Assembly: GCA_004555405.1 (NCBI GenBank)
Contig: SFIE01000001.1
Span: 1 to 64,000 of the forward strand
Source: Subdoligranulum sp.
GTDB taxonomy: Bacteria > Bacillota > Clostridia > Oscillospirales > Ruminococcaceae
Direction of reading: 5' to 3'
DNA length: 64,000 nucleotides
The translations under genes were made by a program, and so were the position numbers. Below, piece by piece: positions 7,506-16,578 of the stretch (positions are counted from its first letter, which is position 1; each line of letters begins with the position of its first letter). Under the pieces are notes generated by a model. It was not told the DNA's origin. It was given only the letters and a program-made list of their open reading frames with translations, and did no database searches.

Positions 7506-8540
7506 TTATTCTTCAGCCTGTGCGCTGTCGGCGCTTTTGGCCTTTTCCTGAATTTCCCGGTTCCACTCTTTGGTTTTTTGCACAAACTCGGCATGGCTGG
7601 CCGAAGCAGGCAGGGCTTTTGCACACACGCCGTCCGGGAATGCCTTGGCATAGGCATTCAGATCGGCAACTGCCAGATTTACCATCATAGGAGCCTTGCG
7701 GTAGATACGGCGGAAATGGATCTCCAGCGCCAGCGCAATGATCACGCTCACCGCTGCCACCAGCTGGCTGGCGCGCAGATTCAGCGCAGCCGACAGCATC
7801 AGCGAATCCGTGCGCAGCCCCTCGATCCAGAAGCGGCCGCAGCCATACCACACGGCATACAGCAAAAAGATCTCGCCGTGGAAGCAGCGCTTTTTCATAA
7901 AGCGGAACAGCATGAACAGCCCGGCAAAGCACCACAGGCTTTCATACAAAAATGTGGGATGCACCGGCATCGTGGGGTCCACCGTCATGCCCTGCGCCGC
8001 CAGCGAGGCCGCGTTGGCAGCAAGATAGCTTTTGGTGGCTTCGCTGTACATTCCCCAGGGCAGTGTGGTGTTGCAGCCAAATGCTTCCTGATTGACAAAG
8101 TTTCCCCAGCGGCCAACGCCCTGGCCGATCAAAAAACCCATTGCCACCAGATCAAACATCTGCAGAAGCGGGATCTTGCGCCATTTGCACGCAAGGCCGC
8201 CAAACACAAACGCGCCGATGAGCGCGCCGTAAATGGCAATGCCGCCGTTGCGCAGATCGATCATTTCCCACAAGCTTTGGTATTGAAACGGCGCCATGGC
8301 CACATAATAAATGCGCGCGCACACAATGGCCATCACTGTGCCGATCACCACCACATCCACCATACGGTCGGTGTCGATGCCGAAATCCGGCCCATAGCGG
8401 AAGGCAAACAGCAAGCCGCCCATAAGGCCCGCCGCCAGAATGATGCCATACCAGTAAATATTAAAGCCGCCCAGGGAAATGGCCACACGGTTCATGTGCA
8501 GGCTAAGCCCCAGGCCCGGAAACTGTACCAGATTGATCAT
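7506..8540 (-). CDS. lgt: Prolipoprotein diacylglyceryl transferase
   Basis: Membrane enzyme that lipidates lipobox cysteines, 344 residues with about seven hydrophobic segments. The diagnostic region is GRWGNFVNQEAFG (about 143-155), preceded by NGGIAIYGALIGAF (phosphatidylglycerol site). The tail after about residue 280 is extended, polar and ends in acidic AQAEE; it is longer than in many Lgt proteins. The window encodes lipoprotein substrates (22428, 36891). Co-directional with the M16 pair. Confidence 0.95.
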   Translation of the reverse strand: MINLVQFPGLGLSLHMNRVAISLGGFNIYWYGIILAAGLMGGLLFAFRYGPDFGIDTDRMVDVVVIGTVMAIVCARIYYVAMAPFQYQSLWEMIDLRNGGIAIYGALIGAFVFGGLACKWRKIPLLQMFDLVAMGFLIGQGVGRWGNFVNQEAFGCNTTLPWGMYSEATKSYLAANAASLAAQGMTVDPTMPVHPTFLYESLWCFAGLFMLFRFMKKRCFHGEIFLLYAVWYGCGRFWIEGLRTDSLMLSAALNLRASQLVAAVSVIIALALEIHFRRIYRKAPMMVNLAVADLNAYAKAFPDGVCAKALPASASHAEFVQKTKEWNREIQEKAKSADSAQAEE

Positions 8541-8572
8541 TGCTTTTCACCTCTTACCTATTCTTTCGCCTT

Positions 8573-9847
8573 TTATGCTTCAGCCGGGTAAATATGCACC
8601 ACAGCGCAGTTTTCACGCAGCAGCATGGTTTGCAGTGCTTCGTCGGCATCCTGCTTTGTCAGGCTGGCCAGCGCGGCGATCTCGTCCGAAAGAGTGCGGC
8701 CCTTCATAAAGGCGGCATTCATGGCGCCGGCGGTATCCTCCACATTGCCCAGATCCGTGATCAGGCTGCCGTAGGACTGATTTTTGCACAGGGTAAAGGT
8801 TTCCTCGTCCACACCCTCGCGGCGCAAACGCTCGATCTCGTCCCAGATCATTTGCTCCACCTTTTCCGGCTCGTTGCTTTCGCCGCTGAACATAAAACAG
8901 CCTGCCCCGCGCACCGACATAAAGTCGCCGTCAAACTCGGGGTTTACAAGGCCGCTGTCATACAAGCGGCGATAAAGCGGCGTCATGCCGCCGCAGATCA
9001 GCTCGCTGATCATATCGCACAGAATCGCGCGGCGGGTATCGCCGAATTCCACGGGCTTTTCCTTGTAGGCCAGCGCAAAGCAGGGCTTGGCCACCGGCAT
9101 ATACAGTGTAGAGGAGCTCTGTGCCACGCCCGCACAGTCCGCAGGCATCAATCGCTCCACCTTCGGGGCTTGCTGCACGGGCTTGTCCAGCCCGGCACGG
9201 GCGCAGGCAGCCAGCACCTGCTCTTTGGTAACATTGCCGGCCACCGAAAGCACCATGCTGCCCGGGCGGTAGAACGCCTTGCAGCAATCATACAGCATTT
9301 CGGGGGTGATCTGCGCAATACTTTCCACCGTGCCCGCAATATCATCCCGGATCGGATGGGCGCTGTACAGGCAGCGCATACTCTCGGTCAGCATACGCCA
9401 ATCGGGGCTGTCGTCGTACATTTTGATTTCCTGCCCAATGATCCCCTGCTCTTTGGCAATGGTCTGCTCGGTGAAATAGGGTTTTCCCACCATGCCCAGC
9501 AACACATCCAGGCTTTCGTCGATCTGAGAGGTCGCCGTAAAAATATAGCAGGTTTTTTCAAAGCTGGTAAAGGCATTCGCCTGTGCGCCGGTTTTGGCAT
9601 ACAGCGAAAACGCATCGCCCTCATCGCTTTCAAACATTTTATGCTCCAGAAAATGCGCCGTACCCTCGGGCACCACTACCTTTTTGCCGTCCACGGTAAA
9701 AAAGCGGTCAATAGAGCCAAAATCCGTGCCATACACCGCGTGTACCGAGCTGTAGCCCGGCATGGGGCGCACCTGCACAGTGAGCCCGCTGGGCAGGGTG
9801 ATGATCTCGTATTCAGCGGCCTTTACCGCCATTTGGTTGGTTTTCAC
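8573..9847 (-). CDS. ymfH: M16 family zinc peptidase, YmfH-like (catalytic partner)
   Basis: About 424 residues from a GTG start at 9847, chosen because AAAGGAGG lies just upstream and the GTG overlaps the stop of the preceding gene (GTGA). The in-frame upstream extension to 10066 lies inside ymfF and has no protein character. The inverted zinc motif HFLEH (65-69) marks this as the active member. The second half holds the typical M16 arginine/tyrosine region. Pairs of one active and one inactive M16 protein (YmfH/YmfF) are standard in Firmicutes; substrates are poorly known. Confidence 0.85.
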   Translation of the reverse strand: MKTNQMAVKAAEYEIITLPSGLTVQVRPMPGYSSVHAVYGTDFGSIDRFFTVDGKKVVVPEGTAHFLEHKMFESDEGDAFSLYAKTGAQANAFTSFEKTCYIFTATSQIDESLDVLLGMVGKPYFTEQTIAKEQGIIGQEIKMYDDSPDWRMLTESMRCLYSAHPIRDDIAGTVESIAQITPEMLYDCCKAFYRPGSMVLSVAGNVTKEQVLAACARAGLDKPVQQAPKVERLMPADCAGVAQSSSTLYMPVAKPCFALAYKEKPVEFGDTRRAILCDMISELICGGMTPLYRRLYDSGLVNPEFDGDFMSVRGAGCFMFSGESNEPEKVEQMIWDEIERLRREGVDEETFTLCKNQSYGSLITDLGNVEDTAGAMNAAFMKGRTLSDEIAALASLTKQDADEALQTMLLRENCAVVHIYPAEA

Positions 9848-11115
9848 TGTGCATCCTCCTTTGCCGTGACCAGATAGCTTACCGACAGGCTGTAACCGGC
9901 CAAAACCTGACGCACCTGTTCCTTGGTAACAGCCAGCAGTCTGCGGCGTGACTCCGCCGGGCTGCACAGCTGCTCCCCGCGGCAGATCTGCATATAATAC
10001 CAGTTTTCCACGCCGGAAAGCGTGTCCTCCACGCTTTCCATGCCCGAAAGAATGCCGCGGCGGCAATCCTCAAGTTCTTCGTCCGTAATGGGGCCGTGCA
10101 GCAGCTGATCCAGCTCGTGCAGAATGGCCTGCTCTGCCTTGGCGGCATTTTTAGGCTCAACGCCGCTGTCCACCATCATCACGCCGCCCATCACACCGGC
10201 CGAGCTGCCGCAATAGTAGCAAAGGCTCTGCTTTTCACGCACATTCAGGAACAAGCGGCTGGTCACACTGCCGCCAAACAGCGCCATGGCCAAGCGATTG
10301 GCTTCCAGCTTTTCGCCGTTCAGGGTTTCGCTGGCTGCAAACAGCATACACAGCTTGGCCTGCACCAGATCCGAAAAGGTTTCGGTGTAATGCCGGCACT
10401 CCTGCCGGGGCATCAGCGTGGCAGGCTCCAGCGCTGCGGGCGCACGGTCAATGCTCGAAAGGCGCTGCAAAACCGCTTTTTCCACCAGCTGGGCGTTTGC
10501 GCCCTGCACCATCACATCCACAGTGGCCGTGCGCAGGATCTCATCATACACGCGCTTGAGGGCTGCGGCATCCAGCGCAGGCAATTCTTCCAGATAGCCG
10601 TCACGCTCGATACCGGCCTTGCTGCTGCCGTAAAATTTGCGGCGGGCCTGGCGCACGCAGTAGCCGCGCTTGTCGTTGATCTCGGCTTCCAGGCGCTGTG
10701 CCAGCGTGGCTTTTTCGATCTGCACGGCCTCGGGGTCAAACACGCCGTTGACCAGATACGGATCAAACGCCACACCAAGGGCGATCTTAAGATATTCCTG
10801 CGTTAAATTTTCGCCTTCCAGGGCAAATGGATCACAGATGCCCACGATCTCCACCGTGAGGATCCGGTTGCCGCCGTTCACGGCATTGTCCACCGCCAGA
10901 TCGGCGCCGTACAGCTTGGCCAATCGGCGGGAAAGTTCGGTCATATCCGGGCAGTCGGCATAGCCGCGCTCCAGCACCAGCGGCAGCACAGCGGCGGCTG
11001 TGGCCTGCTCGCGGTTTGCGGGGAATTGAAAATGCAGGGTGATCCGGCATCGGTTGAATTTCTGGGAATCCAGCACCGTAATGTACGCGCCGTTTCCGAT
11101 TTGTTTACGCTCCAA
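9844..11115 (-). CDS. ymfF: M16 family peptidase-like protein, YmfF-like (inactive partner)
   Basis: About 423 residues. The start is taken as TTG at 11115 (ERKQIGNGAYI) because GGAGG lies six bases before it; another TTG at 11154 lacks such a site. The position of the HxxEH motif reads PLVLERGY, so zinc ligands are missing. The C-terminal half keeps the M16 features FLNVREKQSLCYY and SGVEPKN. It overlaps ymfH by four bases, and the two products probably form a heterodimer. Confidence 0.8.
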   Translation of the reverse strand: MERKQIGNGAYITVLDSQKFNRCRITLHFQFPANREQATAAAVLPLVLERGYADCPDMTELSRRLAKLYGADLAVDNAVNGGNRILTVEIVGICDPFALEGENLTQEYLKIALGVAFDPYLVNGVFDPEAVQIEKATLAQRLEAEINDKRGYCVRQARRKFYGSSKAGIERDGYLEELPALDAAALKRVYDEILRTATVDVMVQGANAQLVEKAVLQRLSSIDRAPAALEPATLMPRQECRHYTETFSDLVQAKLCMLFAASETLNGEKLEANRLAMALFGGSVTSRLFLNVREKQSLCYYCGSSAGVMGGVMMVDSGVEPKNAAKAEQAILHELDQLLHGPITDEELEDCRRGILSGMESVEDTLSGVENWYYMQICRGEQLCSPAESRRRLLAVTKEQVRQVLAGYSLSVSYLVTAKEDAQ

Positions 11116-11207
11116 TGGTTTTCCTCCATAACTTATTTGATACAATGCACGCAAACGGGGTGCAGGCCTGCCTGCCGCCCGTGGGACTGCCGCATCGCAA
11201 GCGCTTG

Positions 11208-12065
11208 TTACTGTGCGCTTTGTTCACTGTTAAAATCGCTGATGGTAAGCTTGGCCAGATATTCCTCCAGGCAGCCGCCGCTTTGCAGAATGGCTGCGGC
11301 GTTATCCACGCCCACATAGCGATAATGCCACGGCTCATAGATAATGCCCGTGATGGCGGTTTTATCCCGGGGATACCGCAAAATAAAGCCGTATTCTGCG
11401 GCGTGCTGGCTGAGCCAGGCAAACGCCGGGGTTTGTTCAAACGCCGTATCCAGCATTTGATGGTCCGGCGTTACGATATCGGCGGCAAGGCCGGTGTTGT
11501 GCTCCGAATGCCCGGGCGCAGCCACAATGGTGGCCGCCTTGATCTCGGCCTCCTCCTGCGAAACCCCCTCGGAAAGGCACTGCTCCACTTTTTTGTCAAA
11601 CAGCCCTTGCTGGTATTCCACACTGCGGTAGCCCGAGCAGAGCATCAGCGAAACCCCGTCGGCTTCCGCAGCCTTGGCCATCTGGCGATAGGCCTCGGCG
11701 GCTTCGGTCTGCAATTCTTTTCCGGTAGCGGCATCTGCGGTTTCGGTTTCCACGGTGTAATCGTCGGGCAGCTTTACATTGGGGTTCACCAGCACCATGC
11801 GCCAGTCGCTTTGCAGCGAGGAGACCTGCGCACCGGCCAGCCCCTGCGCGCCCTCGCTGGTTTCATCGCTTTCCAAACCGGCCGCCTGCACAGCCTGCAG
11901 GCTCTGCTTGGGCAAATGGGCTTTTCGGTACATGTCTGTTAATCGCGAAATGCCGAAAACCACCCCTGCCAATATTGCCAGAATGGCCAGCACAAACAGA
12001 ATTCGGTTGCGCAGGATTCTGCGCCTTCTTTTGGCCCGGGCGGCGCTGCGGGACATTTGAGCCAT
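11208..12065 (-). CDS. Membrane-anchored D,D-carboxypeptidase, peptidase M15 (VanY-like)
   Basis: 285 residues. A basic N-terminus (RRRRILRNR) is followed by one membrane helix (about 20-40), then a linker rich in Ala/Glu/Ser, then the M15B domain. The zinc and catalytic motifs are CSGYRS, SEHNTGLAADI and EPWHYRYVG. It removes terminal D-Ala from peptidoglycan stem peptides at the outer membrane face. Nothing nearby (no vanA/H/X) suggests glycopeptide resistance, so a housekeeping cell-wall role is likelier. It has its own promoter at 12203-12231 and a ~130-base leader. Confidence 0.9.
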   Translation of the reverse strand: MAQMSRSAARAKRRRRILRNRILFVLAILAILAGVVFGISRLTDMYRKAHLPKQSLQAVQAAGLESDETSEGAQGLAGAQVSSLQSDWRMVLVNPNVKLPDDYTVETETADAATGKELQTEAAEAYRQMAKAAEADGVSLMLCSGYRSVEYQQGLFDKKVEQCLSEGVSQEEAEIKAATIVAAPGHSEHNTGLAADIVTPDHQMLDTAFEQTPAFAWLSQHAAEYGFILRYPRDKTAITGIIYEPWHYRYVGVDNAAAILQSGGCLEEYLAKLTISDFNSEQSAQ

Positions 12066-12149
12066 GACACTCTCCTTTTCTCAGGCGCGGCTGCGGCCTG
12101 CCATGGGTGATGGTGGGCCGTTCTGGCCGAAAAATGCGAAAAATAAGGG

Positions 12150-12194
12150 CAGCGCCGTGCATGGCCTATCACAGATTCAAGCTGTACGGCGCTG
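12150..12194 (-). other. Stem-loop at the 5' end of the M15 carboxypeptidase transcript
   Basis: CAGCGCCGT/ACGGCGCTG, nine perfect base pairs. It begins at about the transcription start predicted from the promoter at 12203-12231. A T-rich stretch follows some bases later on the minus strand, so weak attenuation is possible. Confidence 0.55.
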
Positions 12195-12202
12195 TCTTTT
12201 CT

Positions 12203-12231
12203 ATTATACGCAGTTTGGCACTTTCTGTAAA
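12203..12231 (-). promoter_or_regulatory. Promoter of the M15 carboxypeptidase gene
   Basis: Minus strand -35 TTTACA, 17-bp spacer, -10 TATAAT. Confidence 0.8.
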
Positions 12232-12302
12232 CCAAAAAGTATGAACGCCGCCAAAAAAGGGCTGCCCGCACCGGCCTGCCGGGCACACCGGGCCGGATTT
12301 GA

Positions 12303-12336
12303 AAAAATCTCCCCATACATCGTACAGGGAGATTTT
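12303..12336 (-). terminator. Terminator of the threonine operon (after lysC)
   Basis: AAAATCTCCC and GGGAGATTTT stem followed by a T-run on the minus strand, 13 bases after the lysC stop. Confidence 0.8.
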
Positions 12337-12348
12337 ACAGCGATATTT

Positions 12349-13557
12349 TTAGTGAATGAAGGCTGCGTGGATCGCGTTTACGGCACGGTCGGCATCCTTT
12401 TGATCAATGATCACACTGATCTTGATCTCGCTGGTGGAGATCATCTGGATATTGATCTGATTTTCAGACAAAGCCTCGAACATTTTGGCGGCCACCCCAA
12501 AGTGGCTCTGCATACCGGCACCCACAATGGACACCTTGGCAACGCCGGTTTTGATTTCGACCTCGCTGCCGCCAAAGCGGGAAACATTTTCATCCAGCAG
12601 CTTGCGGGTGTTTTCGGCCTCGCTGCGGGGCACGGTGAAGATCAGGTCCTTATTGCCGTCACGGCCGGTGGACTGCAGAATGATATCCACATTGATCTTT
12701 TTCTGTGCCAGTAGGCTGAATACTTTAAAGGAAGTGCCGGGCACATCAGGAACACCCACCAGAGTTACTACTGCAACATCCTCGTCCTTTGCAACGCCTT
12801 TGATCAACATACCTTCCATAGCCTTTGTAGCCTCCTTTACGAGTGTACCGGGAACGGGATTCAGGCTGGACAGCACTTCCAGTTCCACATTATATTTTTT
12901 TGCCAGCTCCACACTGCGGTTGTTCAGAACCTGTGCGCCCAAGCTTGCCAGCTCCAGCATTTCATCAAAAGTAATTTCTTCCAGCTTGCGCGCATTGGGG
13001 AGCTTGCGCGGGTCTGCCGTATACACGCCTTCCACATCGGTAAAGATCTGGCAGCGGTCAGCATGCAGGGCGGCGGCAATGGCCACAGCGCTGGTATCGC
13101 TGCCGCCGCGGCCCAGGGTGGTAAGATCTTCCATTTTGTTCAGGCCCTGGAAGCCTGCCACAACCACCACGCGGTTGCGGGCCAGCTCGCTTTCAATGCG
13201 TTCGCATTCCAGGCGCTTGATGCGTGCCTTGGAATAGGCGCGGTCAGTCTGAAAGCCTGCCTGCCAGCCGGTAAGGCTTACTGCGGGCACGCCGATCTCC
13301 ATCAGCGCCATTGCCAGCAGCGAGATGGAGATCATTTCGCCGCTGTTCAGCAGCATATCCATTTCGCGCTCGCTGGGATCGCTGGTGATCTCGGCAGCCT
13401 TCTGGATCAAATCGTCGGTGGTATCGCCCTGAGCGCTTACCACCACGACAACATCGTTGCCTGCGTTGCGGGTGTTAGCCACAATGCGGGCCACATTGAA
13501 GATGCGGTCACGATCCCGAACGGATGTGCCGCCAAACTTCTGTACAATCAAGCCCAT
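12349..13557 (-). CDS. lysC: Aspartate kinase
   Basis: Phosphorylates aspartate, first step toward Thr, Met and Lys. 402 residues from 13557 (MGLIVQKFGGTSV), preceded by GGAGG; an in-frame ATG 33 bases upstream is less well placed. The catalytic lobe shows KFGGTSV and GRGGSDTSAVAIAAAL. The C-terminal third is a tandem ACT regulatory region (about 265-402), so feedback inhibition is expected. Last gene of ACT-hom-thrB-lysC. The symbol follows the general name; the isozyme cannot be told. Confidence 0.95.
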   Translation of the reverse strand: MGLIVQKFGGTSVRDRDRIFNVARIVANTRNAGNDVVVVVSAQGDTTDDLIQKAAEITSDPSEREMDMLLNSGEMISISLLAMALMEIGVPAVSLTGWQAGFQTDRAYSKARIKRLECERIESELARNRVVVVAGFQGLNKMEDLTTLGRGGSDTSAVAIAAALHADRCQIFTDVEGVYTADPRKLPNARKLEEITFDEMLELASLGAQVLNNRSVELAKKYNVELEVLSSLNPVPGTLVKEATKAMEGMLIKGVAKDEDVAVVTLVGVPDVPGTSFKVFSLLAQKKINVDIILQSTGRDGNKDLIFTVPRSEAENTRKLLDENVSRFGGSEVEIKTGVAKVSIVGAGMQSHFGVAAKMFEALSENQINIQMISTSEIKISVIIDQKDADRAVNAIHAAFIH

Positions 13558-13683
13558 ATCTACTATCCTCCAATATCTATTCATGCGCATTCACAGCAGC
13601 GTCTGCAAAGCTTTCGGCCCCGCCGAACGCGCAGCATGGCGGCCTCGCCGCCTTGGAAAACAATCTTCACAGCCTTTGCTGTT

Positions 13684-14574
13684 TTACTCCACCACAGCGC
13701 CCACATTGTCGGCCAGCAGGCGGTGCAGCGCAAAAGCACGCATTTTTTCATCCTCCTGCATGGCAGCCTCGGCACGCTCAAAGAAAAGCTCATCTTCTTT
13801 GTTCACCACCGCCATAATGGTGGGGCCTGCGCCGGAAATATAGGTGGCGTATGCGCCCAGATCGTTTGCCATGGCAAAGATCTCGTCACCGCCGGGGATC
13901 AGCGGCAGGCGGTATTGCTGGTGCAGCTTATCCTTGGTGGCCACGCCCAGCAGCTCGTAATCGCCATCGCAGAAGGCCGCCGTGGCCAGTGCCGCGCGGG
14001 AAAGGTTGTACACGGCATCTTTATGCGAAACATTCTGGGGCAGCGCCGCGCGTGCCTTTTCGGTGAGCAGCTTAAAATTGGGAATAAACGCCGCAAACAC
14101 CAGGCTGGTATCAATATTCTTTTTTACGCTGTACACCTGGCCTTCGTCAAACACGCTGGTGACAAAGCCGCCCAGCATGGCCGGGGCCACATTGTCGGGG
14201 TGGCCCTCAATGGCCGTGGCCATTGTGAGCATCTGGCGCGGAGTAAGCTTGTTGCCCAGCATTGCGTTTGCCCCCAGAATACCGGCCACGATGCAGCTGG
14301 AGCTGGAGCCAAGGCCGCGCGCCATGGGAATGGCGTTTTGCTGTGTGATACGCAGGCCCGGCATGGGAATATCCAGCTGATCAAACACCGCTTTGGCGCT
14401 GCGGTACACAAGGTTTGAGGGGCCTTTGGGGATCAGTGCCCCATCCAGCGAAACGATTTCCAGCTTGGGGGCTTCCTCGAAGGTGAATTCATTGTAAAGA
14501 GAAACTGCCAAGCCCAGCGAATCGAAGCCCGCGCCCACATTGGCGCTGGTTGCGGGAACCCTTACTTTGATCAC
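13684..14574 (-). CDS. thrB: Homoserine kinase
   Basis: GHMP kinase making O-phosphohomoserine, 296 residues. GTG start with AAGGAG nine bases upstream. Begins MIKVRVPATSANVGAGFDSLG; the ATP-binding GHMP motif is PMARGLGSSSSCIVAG (about 87-102). The C-terminal GHMP motif is SGAGPTIMAV. Sits 15 bases after hom. No thrC (threonine synthase) is in the window. Confidence 0.95.
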   Translation of the reverse strand: MIKVRVPATSANVGAGFDSLGLAVSLYNEFTFEEAPKLEIVSLDGALIPKGPSNLVYRSAKAVFDQLDIPMPGLRITQQNAIPMARGLGSSSSCIVAGILGANAMLGNKLTPRQMLTMATAIEGHPDNVAPAMLGGFVTSVFDEGQVYSVKKNIDTSLVFAAFIPNFKLLTEKARAALPQNVSHKDAVYNLSRAALATAAFCDGDYELLGVATKDKLHQQYRLPLIPGGDEIFAMANDLGAYATYISGAGPTIMAVVNKEDELFFERAEAAMQEDEKMRAFALHRLLADNVGAVVE

Positions 14575-14589
14575 AGTGTATCTCTCCTT

Positions 14590-15819
14590 TTAATCTGCCA
14601 GCTTTTTCAGCACCAATGCCACGCTGCCGCCCAAAGCCTGCACCTTGGCTGCGGCCTGCTCCAAGCCGGAATCGTTACTCTGCTCTGCCAGATAAGCGCA
14701 CTGGCCGTCCTGCTCGAACATCACGCTGCCCTTGCCGTAAATGGTTTGCAGCACAGCGCCGTTCAGCCCGTTCACACGCACATAGGCGGGGGCATATTCC
14801 TCGTTGCGGAACTGGCCCTCTGCCGGCTGGGCAGGCTGCCAGAACAGGCTGTCATGCACGGCTGCGCCGTTTTTCAGCGCATCGATCACATCGGCCACCA
14901 CAGCGCTTGCGGTGGGCAGCTTGCCTGCGCCCTTGCCGTAGAACACCACATCGCCCAGCATATCGCCCTTTACCAGCACTGCGTTGAACACATCGTCCAC
15001 ACCGGCCAGCTGATTGCCGAAGGGCACCAGCATGGGCTCAACGGCAGCCGCGATAGAGCCATCTTTATTTTTGCGCGACCATACGATCAGCTTGATGGCG
15101 CAGTCCAGCTTTTCAGCTGCCTGCACATCCTGCACCGTGATATCGCGGATGCCGCGGGTGGGAATGTTTTGGGGGTACACATGACGCCCAAAGCAAAGGC
15201 TGCTTAAAATGGCGATCTTGCGGCAGGCATCGCGGCCATCCACATCATCGCCGGGATCTTTGGTTTCGGCATAGCCCAACTGCTGTGCGATCTTCAAGGC
15301 TTCGTCAAAGCCCATATTCTCACGCTTCATCTTGGTAAGCATAAAGTTGGTGGTGCCGTTCACAATGCCCTGCACAGCGGTGATGGTGTTGGCCGCCAGA
15401 CACTGGTGAATGGGGGTGATGATGGGGGTGCCGCCGCCCACGCTGGCCTCAAACAAAAACGCACAGCCATGCTCACGCGCAAGGCCCAGCAGCTCGGCGC
15501 CGTAGGTGGCCACCATTTCCTTGTTGCTGGTGCACACGCTGCGCCCGCTTTGCAGGCACTGCTTTACATACGGATAGGCAAACTTGGTGCCGCCGATGGT
15601 TTCCACCACCACTTTGATCTCGGGGTCGTTCAAAATGGTGTTGATGTCATTTGTGAAAAGCGCTGCATCCGGAGAAGCCGAAAAATCACGCACATCCAAA
15701 ATATACTTTACTTCCACGGGTTCGCCTGCACGGCGGCTGATGCTGGCAGCGTTGCGGCGGCAAACTTCCAACACGCCGCTGCCCACTGTGCCAAAGCCCA
15801 TGATCGCAATTTTTGCCAT
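14590..15819 (-). CDS. hom: Homoserine dehydrogenase
   Basis: NAD(P)-dependent reduction of aspartate semialdehyde to homoserine, 409 residues. Rossmann start MAKIAIMGFGTVGSGV, then conserved KEMVATYGAELL and GIVNGTTNFMLTKM. The active-site region is ETKDPGDDVDGRDACRKI. A C-terminal ACT domain begins at about 345 (the long, regulated form). Second gene of the operon, 48 bases after the ACT protein. Confidence 0.97.
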   Translation of the reverse strand: MAKIAIMGFGTVGSGVLEVCRRNAASISRRAGEPVEVKYILDVRDFSASPDAALFTNDINTILNDPEIKVVVETIGGTKFAYPYVKQCLQSGRSVCTSNKEMVATYGAELLGLAREHGCAFLFEASVGGGTPIITPIHQCLAANTITAVQGIVNGTTNFMLTKMKRENMGFDEALKIAQQLGYAETKDPGDDVDGRDACRKIAILSSLCFGRHVYPQNIPTRGIRDITVQDVQAAEKLDCAIKLIVWSRKNKDGSIAAAVEPMLVPFGNQLAGVDDVFNAVLVKGDMLGDVVFYGKGAGKLPTASAVVADVIDALKNGAAVHDSLFWQPAQPAEGQFRNEEYAPAYVRVNGLNGAVLQTIYGKGSVMFEQDGQCAYLAEQSNDSGLEQAAAKVQALGGSVALVLKKLAD

Positions 15820-15867
15820 ATCGTTACTCCCCTTTTATCTGTATGATTTTATAAAGTTCAGCCAGCC

Positions 15868-16293
15868 TTACACGCCGCGGTAAACCTCCACCACGGTTCG
15901 CTGGCGCGAAAGGCGATTGAGCATTTCGTCCACGCTCATCTGCATGGTGCCGGTGCGAACGCTTACTTCCACCTGAGCCGCACCGTTTTCCGGCTTGGAC
16001 TGGCTGATGGTCACCACCGAGCCGCCCGCTTCGGAAATTCCCGCCAGCAGGCTTTGCAATGCGCCGGTTTCGTCCAGCAAGGTGGCCAGCACGGTGATCA
16101 CTTCGTTGCTGTTTTCAGCATCAAACACGCTGTCTTTATATTTATAAAAGGCACTGCGGGAAATATCCACCTGCTTGGCTGCATCGGATATATTTCGCGC
16201 CGCGCCGCTTGCCAGCAGTTCTTTGGCCTTGAGCACCTTCAAAAAAACCTCCGGAAGTGCCTCGGCATCCACCAAAAGAAATTTCTGACTCAT
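15868..16293 (-). CDS. ACT domain protein, UPF0735/PheB family
   Basis: 141 residues. The N-terminal half (about 1-60) looks like a small helix-turn-helix (ISDAAKQVDISRSAFYKYKD). The C-terminal half is an ACT domain (VITVLATLLDETGALQSLL). Members of this family commonly precede hom/thrB in Clostridia, and an amino-acid-sensing regulatory role is inferred. First gene of the threonine operon. Confidence 0.85.
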   Translation of the reverse strand: MSQKFLLVDAEALPEVFLKVLKAKELLASGAARNISDAAKQVDISRSAFYKYKDSVFDAENSNEVITVLATLLDETGALQSLLAGISEAGGSVVTISQSKPENGAAQVEVSVRTGTMQMSVDEMLNRLSRQRTVVEVYRGV

Positions 16294-16356
16294 TGCGTTT
16301 CCTTTCCTGCCGCGCCCTTATAGGGTATCGCGCAATAATTACTGAATGCATGTTCC

Positions 16357-16385
16357 ATTATACTCTCTTGTTATTTTTGAAACAA
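16357..16385 (-). promoter_or_regulatory. Promoter of the ACT-hom-thrB-lysC operon
   Basis: Minus strand -35 TTGTTT, 17-bp spacer, -10 TATAAT. The leader of about 55 bases carries no obvious Thr/Ile attenuator peptide or T-box. Confidence 0.7.
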
Positions 16386-16501
16386 GGCTTTTTCCCTTTT
16401 GTGCGCCCTTGGCGGGCTGTTTTTGTATGGTTGCACATTTTTGGAAAGGCTTTCTGTTTTTTGCTGGGCATTTTACCCACAGAACTGTTGCTATATGCAA
16501 A

Positions 16502-16549
16502 CAAAGAGTGCAGAATGTTTTCTTGTCAAAAACATTCTGCACTCTTTTA
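16502..16549. terminator. Terminator after the class A PBP gene
   Basis: AAAGAGTGCAGAATGTTTT pairs with AAAACATTCTGCACTCTTT across a short loop. Strong and symmetrical; it lies 30 bases past the PBP stop on the minus strand. Confidence 0.85.
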
Positions 16550-16578
16550 GGCTGATTTGTAATCTTGCAATCTACACT

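Noticed and set aside
11154..11160. Upstream TTG as the start of ymfF
   Set aside because: No ribosome-binding site, whereas the TTG at 11115 has GGAGG at the right distance.
16294..16351. Short ORF in the threonine-operon leader (MHSVIIARYP...) as a Thr/Ile attenuator peptide
   Set aside because: It lacks clustered Thr or Ile codons and no terminator/antiterminator pair is visible.
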